DNA of 5,138 bases from an uncultured bacterium (GCA_938016625.1 CALILB010000196.1:1-5138); one strand, 5' to 3'. Positions 1 to 5,138 are shown, counted from the first letter of the stretch. Translations and numbers: made by a program. Notes: generated from the letters alone by a model not told the origin.

Positions 1-108
1 CATCTCAGCGGCATAGGGCTCGAGCCGCTCGGCGAGGTCGAGACGGTCCGCCAACGGCGCCACCCTACGGCGGGCCTTCTCGAATACCTCCTCTTCCGGC
101 CGGCTCAT
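1..108 (-). CDS. N-terminal fragment of an unrecognised protein (cut by window start)
   Basis: An open frame on the minus strand begins at an ATG at 108 and runs off the left edge, giving 36 residues that begin MSRPEEEVFEKARRRVAPLA. The segment is rich in Glu, Arg, Ala and Leu and looks helical and soluble, with no signal peptide or membrane segment. Purine-rich sequence (GGGAAGACAAAGAG) lies directly upstream of the ATG and could act as a weak ribosome binding site. The gene is divergent from the Nudix hydrolase gene with a 62-bp spacer, so the two could share a regulatory region. I do not recognise the family from so short a piece. That it is a real gene rests on the continuous frame, the start with purine-rich leader and the plausible composition. 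Confidence 0.55.
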   Translation of the reverse strand, partial: MSRPEEEVFEKARRRVAPLADRLDLAERLEPYAAEM

Positions 109-156
109 CTCTTTGTCTTCCCTGATGTTCTACCACGGCCGGGGTGCCAGACTGGG

Positions 157-162
157 TATGAT
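157..162 (+). promoter_or_regulatory. Possible -10 element very close to the Nudix start
   Basis: TATGAT matches the TATAAT consensus at five of six positions and stands out in GC-rich surroundings. It ends 8 bases before the ATG at 171, so transcription would begin at or just before the start codon and give a leaderless or nearly leaderless mRNA. No convincing -35 hexamer is seen 16-18 bases upstream, and no good Shine-Dalgarno sequence precedes the ATG, which fits the leaderless reading. Weak evidence overall. Confidence 0.3.
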
Positions 163-170
163 CCCCCGGA

Positions 171-590
171 ATGCGCGAAAAACCCGACTACTTCTACCGG
201 CAGTCGGCGGTCATCCCCTACCGCGTCCGTCAAGGCAAGCCGGAGATTCTTCTGATCACCTCACAGCACAGGAGACGCTGGGTGATTCCCAAGGGAATCA
301 TCGAGCCCGATCTCTCGCCGGCCGCTTCGGCGGCCAAGGAGGCGCTGGAGGAGGCCGGGGTGGAAGGGAGAGTCGGCACCGAGCCGCTCGGACGCTACCA
401 GTACGAAAAGTGGGGCGGCACCTGCACTGTCGAGGTGTTCGTCTTGGAGGTCGATCGGGTCCATGACGAGTGGGCCGAGGACCACCGCCAGCGGCTCTGG
501 CTGTCGCCGGCCGAAGCCGCCGACCGGGTCGACGAAGAGGATCTGGCGCGGCTCATCACCGAGCTCTCGTCCTCCCTCGGCGAGCTCTAG
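171..590 (+). CDS. Nudix hydrolase, DIPP-like subfamily
   Basis: The 139-residue protein is the usual size for a single-domain Nudix hydrolase. These enzymes cleave nucleoside diphosphates linked to another moiety, using metal ions bound by the Nudix-box glutamates. The core is WVIPKG (residues 37-42) followed by the Nudix box at 42-64: Gly42, then Lys56-Glu57 and Glu60-Glu61-x-Gly63-Val64. Two consensus positions differ: the first Glu is Leu48 and the Arg of the REUXEE core is Lys56. The WVIPKG lead-in and this box pattern resemble the bacterial proteins grouped with diphosphoinositol/diadenosine polyphosphate hydrolases, so inorganic-polyphosphate-like or dinucleotide polyphosphate substrates are possible but not shown. 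It is soluble and cytoplasmic, with no signal peptide. ATG 171 is chosen because the conserved first strand (YRQSAVIPYR) starts soon after. It converges on the DUF4440 gene with a 6-bp gap. Confidence 0.93.
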   Translation: MREKPDYFYRQSAVIPYRVRQGKPEILLITSQHRRRWVIPKGIIEPDLSPAASAAKEALEEAGVEGRVGTEPLGRYQYEKWGGTCTVEVFVLEVDRVHDEWAEDHRQRLWLSPAEAADRVDEEDLARLITELSSSLGEL

Positions 591-596
591 CTCCAC

Positions 597-1073
597 CTAT
601 TCTTCGACACTGGTGTGGTCGTGAACGATCGTCCACCGCCCCGAGATTTTGCGGAAAACGAGGGTGAAGACTCCACCCGAGCTCTCACCCTCCCGCTCGA
701 GCTGCCAGCGCCCGAGCACCCAGGCGGCCTTGGTCCCCAGAGGGTAGACCTCGACCTCCTCGAAGGCCAGCTTGCCCATGCTTGCCTGGCCGCCGCCATA
801 GGTCTCGCGGTACTTCTCCAACGTCGTCTCCCAACCGCGGTTGACTCGTCCGCCCGAGGTGAAGATCAGATCCGGGCTCTCCCAGTAACCGGCCATGAAA
901 CCCTCCAGCTCGCCCCGGTTCCAGGCCTCGCTCTGGCTGTCCAACACATCGAGGATGACCGCGGTCAACTGCGGATTCTCATTTCGGGCGTTGCCGCCGA
1001 CAAACAGGCCGATCGTCAAGAAAACCGCAAAACCGGCTACATTCGCCCACCTGCTCCTCGCAACTCCAGGCAT
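597..1073 (-). CDS. Membrane-anchored or secreted DUF4440/SnoaL-like (NTF2-fold) protein
   Basis: The 158-residue product starts with a short basic stretch and a hydrophobic segment (about residues 9-27, GFAVFLTIGLFVGG), so it is exported or membrane-anchored. No lipobox cysteine follows. The rest matches the small NTF2-like domain of DUF4440/SgcJ-EcaC type proteins: an early AWNRGELEGFM helix (50-60), a W-x-SPDLIFTSGG strand (64-75), a GWETTLEKYRETY helix (80-92), and the closing strands FTLVFRKISGRWTIVHDHTS (136-155). The fold is a cone-shaped pocket used either for small-molecule binding or as an enzyme; the function of this member cannot be told from sequence. An upstream in-frame ATG at 1103 would add ten residues, but ATG 1073 has a purine-rich AGGAAAGGGGG five bases upstream and puts the basic n-region directly before the hydrophobic core, so 1073 is preferred. 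Divergent from the large sensor gene. Confidence 0.86.
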   Translation of the reverse strand: MPGVARSRWANVAGFAVFLTIGLFVGGNARNENPQLTAVILDVLDSQSEAWNRGELEGFMAGYWESPDLIFTSGGRVNRGWETTLEKYRETYGGGQASMGKLAFEEVEVYPLGTKAAWVLGRWQLEREGESSGGVFTLVFRKISGRWTIVHDHTSVEE

Positions 1074-1078
1074 CGAAA

Positions 1079-1089
1079 CCCCCTTTCCT
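1079..1089 (-). promoter_or_regulatory. Ribosome binding site deciding the DUF4440 start
   Basis: On the minus strand AGGAAAGGGGG lies five bases before the ATG at 1073. The alternative ATG at 1103 has only a TTGGAAT stretch before it. This favours the shorter protein. Confidence 0.6.
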
Positions 1090-1100
1090 GGCCACTGCAG

Positions 1101-1129
1101 CATATTCCAACAGACCTTGGAATCGCCAA
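1101..1129 (-). promoter_or_regulatory. Weak candidate promoter for the DUF4440 gene
   Basis: On the minus strand TTGGCG (1129-1124), a 17-base spacer and AATATG (1106-1101) form a loose -35/-10 pair; the -10 matches only three of six consensus positions. If used, transcription would start near 1094, between the two candidate ATGs, which agrees with translation from 1073. Low confidence, given mainly because this is the only AT-rich part of the divergent spacer. Confidence 0.2.
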
Positions 1130-1178
1130 AACCTCACCCCCCCGGATCCCGTAAATCAGGTATCGCCCCACCGGGCGG

Positions 1179-1186
1179 AAAGGTGA
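1179..1186 (+). promoter_or_regulatory. Ribosome binding site of the propeller-phosphatase gene
   Basis: AAAGGTGA lies five bases before ATG 1192 and matches the 16S anti-Shine-Dalgarno complement (AGGAGGTGA) well. It separates the true start from the 99-codon in-frame extension reaching back to 895, which would overlap the DUF4440 gene on the other strand. Confidence 0.7.
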
Positions 1187-1191
1187 TTGCT

Positions 1192-4100
1192 ATGCGCACG
1201 ACTCGACAAACGGCTTGGGTGGCTCTCGTAATTACACTGCTGGTCCCCGCTTCCCTTATTGCCGGGCACAAGGTCAAATTCGGCCATCTCACCATGGCGG
1301 ATGGTCTTCCCGAGGCGGGGATCACTTCCATGATCCAGGATCGCCTCGGTTTTATCTGGCTCGGCACCCCGAACGGGCTCGTCAAGTACGACGGTTACAG
1401 CTTCACCTCCTACAAGCCCGATCCCAAAGACCCCGACAGCATCGGCGGACGGCTGGTGATGTCGCTCTACGAAGATGGAGCCGGTGAGCTGTGGGTCGGG
1501 ACCCGGCGTGGCGGGCTCAATCGCTTTGATCGAGCTACCGAGAAGTTCGTCCGCTACATGAACGACCCCGACGACCCCAGGAGCATCAGCTTCAATGCCG
1601 TGAGCGCGATCTTCGAGGACAGCCGCGGCGATCTGTGGGTGGGTACCGGAGACATGGAGTCGCAGGATGCGGCGGGAGGGCTCAACTTCTTCGACCCGGA
1701 CTCGGGTACTTTTGTCCGTCGTCTGCACGATCCCGACGACCCCAACTCTTTGAGCCACAATGTGGTGACGGACATTCGAGAGGACGCCCAAGGCAATCTT
1801 TGGATTGCCACCGCCGGAGGGCTCAATCGCATGAACCGGGAAACCGGGGTCATCACTCGATTCCTCCACGACCCCGACGACCCAGAGAGCCTGAGCCACC
1901 ACTACGTCTCCAGCCTCGCCACAGACCATCGAGGAAACTTGTGGGTCGGCACCCATGGCGGCCTCGACCTCTTCGACCCGGAAAGCGGTGGCTTCCGGCA
2001 CTTTCGGCACGACCCTGAAATCCGCTGGAGCTTGAGCAGCAACCACATCTCCACTCTCTTTGTCGACCGGGAGGGGACGCTCTGGGTAGGAACTTGGGGG
2101 GGCGTCCTGCACCGCTTCTGGCCGGAGGAACGAACCTTCTCGAAGTTTGCGCACGACCCCGACGATCCCTACAGCCTCAGTGCCAACACGGCGATCATGA
2201 CCATCTACGAGGACCGGACGGACATCTTGTGGGTCGGCACCTGGGCCGGTGGTCTCAACAAGCTCGACCCCTTCTCTGGCAAGTTCCCTCACTATGGTCA
2301 CGAGCCGGACAATCCGAACAGCCTCAGCAACGACCAGGTCATGGCTTTTCACGAGGACCGCGCCGGCAACCTCTGGATCGGTACCAAAGGGGGCGGGCTC
2401 AATCGGTACAACCCGGCGAGTGAGACCTATACCCACTATCGCCATCGCCCGGAGGATCCGACGAGTATCGGCTCGGACCGGATCCTCGCCATCCTCGAGG
2501 ACCGGTTTGGAACCATCTGGATCGCCGCCGTGGGGGCCGGGTTGGACCGTTTCAATCCCGATGGCGAGACCTTTACGCATTTCAGTCACGATCCCGACGA
2601 TCCCAGCTCGCTGAGCGATAACTACGTCCTCGACCTGCTCGAGGACAGTGAGGGTCGCTTTTGGGTAGGAACCGTCGAGGGTGGGCTGAGCCTCTTCGAC
2701 CGTGCCACGGGAACCTTCGAGGTTCAGAGCTCCGTCACCGATGATCCGGACAGCCCGACCTTTGTGCGGCTGATCCACGAGGACAGCGACGGCACTCTGT
2801 GGGTCGGCACCGAGGGCGGATTGGTCCACTTCGAGCCCACCGAGCGGACGTTCACGACCTACCTCGAGCCGGTCACCGGTCTCGACATCATCATGTCGAT
2901 CCACGAAGATCGCTCGGGCCGACTCTGGATCGGGACCTTCAACGGTGGTCTCCACCTGTTCGATCGGGAGACCGGCACCAGCCGGGCGTTTACCCAGAAG
3001 GACGGCCTCGCCCACGACACCGTCTACAACATCCTGGAGGACGAGCAGGGCCGTCTTTGGTTGAGCACCGGCAACGGTATGTCGCGATTCAATCCCGAGA
3101 CCGAAAGCTTCAGAACCTACGGTGTCGAGGACGGACTCCAGGGCCATCAATTCGGCGGCGGTGCCATCCGCAAGCAAGACGGCGAGATGCTCTTCGGCGG
3201 CAGCCATGGCATCAACGCCTTCTTCCCCGAGTACGTCAAGGACAACCCCTACCCACCGCAGGTGGCGCTGACCTGGCTCAAGGTCATGAACCAGTCGCTG
3301 ATGCCAAGTGAAGGGTCCGGGCTCGAGAGCCACATCTCGGTCGCGCAGCAGGTGGCCCTGAGTCACGATCAGAACGCAGTAGCTCTTGGCTTCTCGGCTC
3401 TGCACTTCGGACACCCCGACCAGAACCGGTACTCCTACCGGCTGGATCCGCTGGACCAGGACTGGGTCCAGGCCGGAACCCACCGTTATGCCTCCTACTC
3501 GAACCTCCGCCCCGGCAATTACGAGTTCAGGGTGAGGGCCGCCAATGGCGACGGTTTGTGGAACGAGGAGGGCACCTCGGTCAAGCTCACCATCCAACCC
3601 CCCTGGTGGCAGAGCTGGTGGGCGTACAGCCTCTTCGGAGTGCTCGCCGCGGTTACCGTGGTCGGTGTCGACCGGGCCCGCCGCAACCGCCTCCTCAGCC
3701 GTGAGCGAGAGCGTTCCCGACAGCAGGAAGCGCGGTTGCGAGCGGAAGCCGCCGAGCTCCAGGCCAAGGCCGCCGAAGCCGAGGCGCGTGCCCTGCGCGC
3801 CGAGAACGAGAGGCAGACCCTCGAGTTGGAGGAGGCTCGAACGCTCCAGCTCTCGATGCTGCCCGAAGAGCTCCCACAGCCGCCAAATCTGGAGATCGCG
3901 GCCTACATGAAGACCGCCACCGAGGTCGGCGGCGATTACTACGACTTCGATCTCTCGCCCGACGGCACACTGACCGTGGCCATCGGTGATGCCACCGGAC
4001 ACGGATCCAGGGCCGGCACCATGGTCACCGCCACCAAGGTTCTCTTCAACCTGCTGGCCAACGAGCCCGACGGTGTGCGGGTGCTGCAGGAGGCCACCCG

Positions 4101-4536
4101 GATCATCAAACGGCTCAACATGCAGAACCTGTTTATGGCCCTGGCCCTGGCCAAGCTCAAGGACAACCATCTCGAGATCTCGGGCGCCGGCATGCCACCG
4201 ACCCTGGTTCACCGCGCCTCCTCCCGCCAGGTCGAGGAGATCGATCTCGAGGGAGCACCCCTAGGGAGCTTCACCGACTTCCCCTACCAGACCCGCTCGA
4301 TCGATCTGCAGCCGGGCGACACGGTGGTGATGATGAGTGACGGTCTGCCCGAGATGGTCGACGAGGAGGGCGAGGTCTTCGGCTACGACCGTGTGGGCTC
4401 GATCCTGCAAGAGGCCGGCTCGCTAACCCCACAGGGAGTTATCGAATACTTCTCGAAGGCCGCCAGCGGCTGGGCCAACGGGCGCCCCCAGGACGACGAC
4501 GTCACGCTGGTGGTCATGCAAATGAAGGCCGCCTAA
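1192..4536 (+). CDS. Transmembrane sensor: double Reg_prop propeller + Y_Y_Y + SpoIIE/PP2C phosphatase
   Basis: This 1114-residue protein joins a periplasmic sensor to a cytoplasmic Ser/Thr phosphatase. Order: signal peptide (1-25, basic MRTTR then a hydrophobic core); propeller repeats (about 30-680) with 13 clear blades carrying the signature hhxDxxGxLWVGTxxGGLxxFD, the first at 47-66 and the thirteenth at 614-633, plus a degenerate fourteenth (657-678), which fits two seven-bladed propellers; a Y_Y_Y domain (about 732-802, with FRVRAANGDGLWNE at 779-792); one membrane helix (about 809-826) followed by Arg-rich positive-inside residues; a Glu/Ala/Arg coiled coil (828-885); and a PP2C-like SpoIIE domain (about 883-1112). 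The phosphatase acidic motifs are all present: EVGGDYYDF (Asp915), IGDATGHG (Asp933), SDGLPE (Asp1050) and DDDVTLVV (1101-1103), so activity is expected. By family knowledge (RsbU, SpoIIE) the target would be a phosphorylated anti-sigma-factor antagonist; no such partner is in the window. In the better known hybrid two-component systems a histidine kinase sits where the phosphatase is here. The ligand is unknown; in gut Bacteroidetes relatives it is a glycan. ATG 1192 is chosen for its ribosome binding site and signal peptide. The stop codon overlaps a palindromic element. Confidence 0.96.
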   Translation: MRTTRQTAWVALVITLLVPASLIAGHKVKFGHLTMADGLPEAGITSMIQDRLGFIWLGTPNGLVKYDGYSFTSYKPDPKDPDSIGGRLVMSLYEDGAGELWVGTRRGGLNRFDRATEKFVRYMNDPDDPRSISFNAVSAIFEDSRGDLWVGTGDMESQDAAGGLNFFDPDSGTFVRRLHDPDDPNSLSHNVVTDIREDAQGNLWIATAGGLNRMNRETGVITRFLHDPDDPESLSHHYVSSLATDHRGNLWVGTHGGLDLFDPESGGFRHFRHDPEIRWSLSSNHISTLFVDREGTLWVGTWGGVLHRFWPEERTFSKFAHDPDDPYSLSANTAIMTIYEDRTDILWVGTWAGGLNKLDPFSGKFPHYGHEPDNPNSLSNDQVMAFHEDRAGNLWIGTKGGGLNRYNPASETYTHYRHRPEDPTSIGSDRILAILEDRFGTIWIAAVGAGLDRFNPDGETFTHFSHDPDDPSSLSDNYVLDLLEDSEGRFWVGTVEGGLSLFDRATGTFEVQSSVTDDPDSPTFVRLIHEDSDGTLWVGTEGGLVHFEPTERTFTTYLEPVTGLDIIMSIHEDRSGRLWIGTFNGGLHLFDRETGTSRAFTQKDGLAHDTVYNILEDEQGRLWLSTGNGMSRFNPETESFRTYGVEDGLQGHQFGGGAIRKQDGEMLFGGSHGINAFFPEYVKDNPYPPQVALTWLKVMNQSLMPSEGSGLESHISVAQQVALSHDQNAVALGFSALHFGHPDQNRYSYRLDPLDQDWVQAGTHRYASYSNLRPGNYEFRVRAANGDGLWNEEGTSVKLTIQPPWWQSWWAYSLFGVLAAVTVVGVDRARRNRLLSRERERSRQQEARLRAEAAELQAKAAEAEARALRAENERQTLELEEARTLQLSMLPEELPQPPNLEIAAYMKTATEVGGDYYDFDLSPDGTLTVAIGDATGHGSRAGTMVTATKVLFNLLANEPDGVRVLQEATRIIKRLNMQNLFMALALAKLKDNHLEISGAGMPPTLVHRASSRQVEEIDLEGAPLGSFTDFPYQTRSIDLQPGDTVVMMSDGLPEMVDEEGEVFGYDRVGSILQEAGSLTPQGVIEYFSKAASGWANGRPQDDDVTLVVMQMKAA
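1414..2622 (+). repeat. In-gene repeats: Asp/Pro-rich blade linkers about every 144 bp
   Basis: Within the propeller region a linker of the form HDPDDPxSLSxN recurs between blades, starting at residues 75 (variant), 124, 179, 226, 273 (degenerate), 321, 370, 418 (variant) and 466. The usual spacing is 47-49 residues (141-147 bp); the 55-residue gap between 124 and 179 contains a loop insertion in blade 3. At the DNA level the copies share the core CACGACCCCGACGACCC with only a few substitutions. The later blades (11-14) lack the linker. This is protein-coding repeat structure, not a separate element. Confidence 0.85.
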
Positions 4537-4623
4537 AACTGGGGACACAATACGGATTCCCGGGTTTCGGGTCGCGCTCGAAGCGCGACCCGCTTGGAAA
4601 ATGCGTATTGTGTCCCCAGTTTT
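4535..4623. repeat. 89-bp REP/BIME- or MITE-like palindromic element
   Basis: The ends are perfect 20-bp inverted repeats: AAAACTGGGGACACAATACG at 4535-4554 and its exact reverse complement at 4604-4623. Inside is a second perfect hairpin, CGGGTCGCGCT (4568-4578) and AGCGCGACCCG (4582-4592), with a CGA loop. The stretches between (4555-4567 and 4593-4603) pair only partly (TTCC with GGAA). From memory, ends of the type ACTGGGGACA-AATACG flank or surround REP-associated IS200-like (Y1/RAYT) transposase genes in several GC-rich genomes, which makes a non-autonomous, transposase-mobilised repeat likely. No transposase is in the window, and genome-wide copy number cannot be seen from here. No clear target-site duplication is visible. 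The left end supplies the last two bases of the sensor gene's stop codon. Confidence 0.85.
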
Positions 4624-4624
4624 T
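4535..4624 (+). terminator. Likely Rho-independent terminator formed by the palindromic element
   Basis: Transcribed from the sensor gene, the nested palindrome would fold into a long hairpin directly after the stop codon, and its 3' arm ends in a run of five T (4620-4624). The left arm begins AAAA, so the structure could also stop transcription from the other direction. It is much longer than a standard intrinsic terminator, so termination is probably a side effect of the repeat element rather than its origin. Confidence 0.55.
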
Positions 4625-4654
4625 CTGGCATTCGCCGGCTGACTGCTCTATCAT
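4625..4654 (+). promoter_or_regulatory. Candidate promoter for the exported kinase-like gene
   Basis: CTGGCA (4625-4630, four of six -35 positions) is followed after 18 bases by TATCAT (4649-4654, five of six -10 positions). Transcription would begin near 4661, leaving a leader of about 27 bases with the ribosome binding site near its 3' end. It starts directly after the palindromic element, so the downstream gene appears to be its own transcription unit. Confidence 0.4.
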
Positions 4655-4673
4655 CTCGTCATCAACAACGACG

Positions 4674-4680
4674 AAAGGAG
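4674..4680 (+). promoter_or_regulatory. Strong ribosome binding site
   Basis: AAAGGAG lies seven bases before ATG 4688. An in-frame GTG at 4685 sits only four bases away, so ATG 4688 is the better spaced start; the difference is one residue. Confidence 0.75.
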
Positions 4681-4687
4681 CAGCGTG

Positions 4688-5138
4688 ATGCGGGCTGCCC
4701 GTCCCGATTTCCGCTTTCGAATTCGGCAGCGTTTGTCCCTGGTCATCTTGACGACGGTTCTGGCGACCGGCTCGACCGCAGCCCTGGCGGCTGTCCCCTA
4801 CCTCGACGCCAGCGGGAACCCCCTACCGGTCGACACCGAGGAAGAGGTCCTCGAGTTCCTGCGTACGGCCAAGATCGTCTCCAAAGCGAAGCTCGGCGAG
4901 GGGACCAACAAGTCGAAACGCAAGATCGTGCTGGAGAAGGATGGCGTGCGCTGCAACGCGGTCCTGCGCACCGGCTACAAGGTCGTGGCCTCGGGCGACA
5001 GTGGTTTTGTCGACTCCTATCTGTCCGAAGTGGCCGCCTACGAGCTCAGCCGGCTCCTCGGCTTCGACAACGTGCCGCCGGTCGTCCGCCGCAAAGGCGG
5101 CTCGATCCAGATCTGGATCGAGAACGCTCGCACCGTGC
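4688..5138 (+). CDS. Exported protein, FAM20/HipA-like atypical kinase N-lobe (cut by window end)
   Basis: One hundred and fifty codons are visible before the window ends. Residues 1-35 form a signal peptide: an Arg-rich n-region (RPDFRFRIRQR), a hydrophobic core (LSLVILTTVLATGSTAALA) and an ALA-AVP cleavage site, so the protein acts outside the cytoplasm. After a helix with TEEEVLEFLRTAKIV (50-64) comes a Gly-containing turn KLGEGTNKSKRK (68-79), a strand pair IVLEKDGVRCNAVLR (80-94), and a helix DSYLSEVAAYELSRLLGF (109-126) running into DNVPPVV. That last block resembles the FAM20-type secretory kinases (AEIAAFHLDRILGF followed by PP) and, more loosely, the HipA and PI3/4-kinase-like N-lobe, where the Glu of the helix contacts the nucleotide. 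The catalytic C-lobe is outside the window, so kinase activity cannot be judged; a pseudokinase or another role is possible. The residue after the AV strand is Leu-Arg where FAM20C has Phe-Lys. Not in an operon with the sensor gene, from which the palindrome separates it. Confidence 0.82.
   Translation, partial: MRAARPDFRFRIRQRLSLVILTTVLATGSTAALAAVPYLDASGNPLPVDTEEEVLEFLRTAKIVSKAKLGEGTNKSKRKIVLEKDGVRCNAVLRTGYKVVASGDSGFVDSYLSEVAAYELSRLLGFDNVPPVVRRKGGSIQIWIENARTV

Noticed and set aside
559..587. Small inverted repeats (GAGCTC twice, and CCGAG with CTCGG) at the end of the Nudix gene, considered as a terminator between the convergent genes.
   Set aside because: Stems are only 5-6 bp with long loops, lie inside coding sequence and are not followed by a T run; GAGCTC is also a common self-complementary codon pair here.
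615..1154. A 179-codon plus-strand open frame opposite the DUF4440 gene.
   Set aside because: It is a shadow of the DUF4440 gene, whose translation has clear family motifs, and it shows no recognisable protein features of its own.
1164..1177. CGCCC-CACC-GGGCG hairpin just before the sensor gene's ribosome binding site, considered as a translational control element.
   Set aside because: A 5-bp GC stem is frequent by chance in this base composition and no larger alternative fold or known riboswitch pattern is apparent.
895..1191. A 99-codon in-frame extension upstream of the sensor gene's chosen start.
   Set aside because: It lies over the DUF4440 gene on the other strand, has no domain-like sequence, and would bury the signal peptide and the good ribosome binding site at 1179-1186.
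1104..1191. Search for a promoter of the sensor gene in the divergent spacer.
   Set aside because: TTGGAA (1117) and GTAAAT (1151) are present, but their spacing does not make a sigma-70 type promoter, so no call is made.
1156..4212. A 1018-codon open frame on the minus strand, fully antisense to the sensor gene.
   Set aside because: Its translation shows only a mirror of the propeller repeats (recurring VVGVV, EEVEP and GADPQ phrases) and no domain. Long antisense frames are expected opposite GC-rich genes with few TTA, CTA and TCA triplets in the matching phase.

Overview
This is a high-GC bacterial chromosome window with ordinary gene spacing. It holds one very large sensor gene, two small complete genes, one gene cut by each end of the window, and one compact palindromic repeat element. 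No rRNA, tRNA, CRISPR array or transposase gene is visible. The gene content (a periplasmic two-component-regulator propeller fused to a SpoIIE-type phosphatase, a DIPP-like Nudix hydrolase, a DUF4440 protein and a secreted FAM20-like protein) would fit an Acidobacteriota-type or similar GC-rich Gram-negative. That placement is inference from gene style, not from a marker gene.

Layout from left to right. Positions 1-108 (minus) hold the first 36 codons of an unrecognised protein. It is divergent from a Nudix hydrolase at 171-590 (plus). The Nudix gene converges, with a 6-bp gap, on a small membrane-anchored or secreted DUF4440/SnoaL-like protein at 597-1073 (minus). A 118-bp divergent spacer (1074-1191) separates that gene from the main gene at 1192-4536 (plus). 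The main gene encodes 1114 aa: signal peptide, 13 clear plus 1 degenerate propeller blades, Y_Y_Y domain, one membrane helix, coiled coil and PP2C/SpoIIE phosphatase with its acidic metal-binding motifs intact. Its stop codon runs into an 89-bp palindromic element (4535-4623) with 20-bp perfect terminal inverted repeats and an 11-bp inner hairpin. The element looks REP/BIME- or MITE-like and probably also acts as a terminator. After it, a plausible promoter and a strong ribosome binding site lead into a gene at 4688 (plus, cut by the window end). That gene encodes an exported protein whose N-terminal part resembles the FAM20/HipA-like atypical kinase fold.

The main biological story is a one-protein transmembrane signalling device. 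An extracytoplasmic double propeller senses an unknown ligand, and a cytoplasmic Ser/Thr phosphatase provides the output, presumably toward an anti-sigma-antagonist (STAS-type) partner encoded elsewhere. The other genes do not form an obvious operon with it. The items most worth a second look are the sensor-phosphatase fusion, the palindromic element that supplies part of the stop codon, and the secreted kinase-like protein beyond it.
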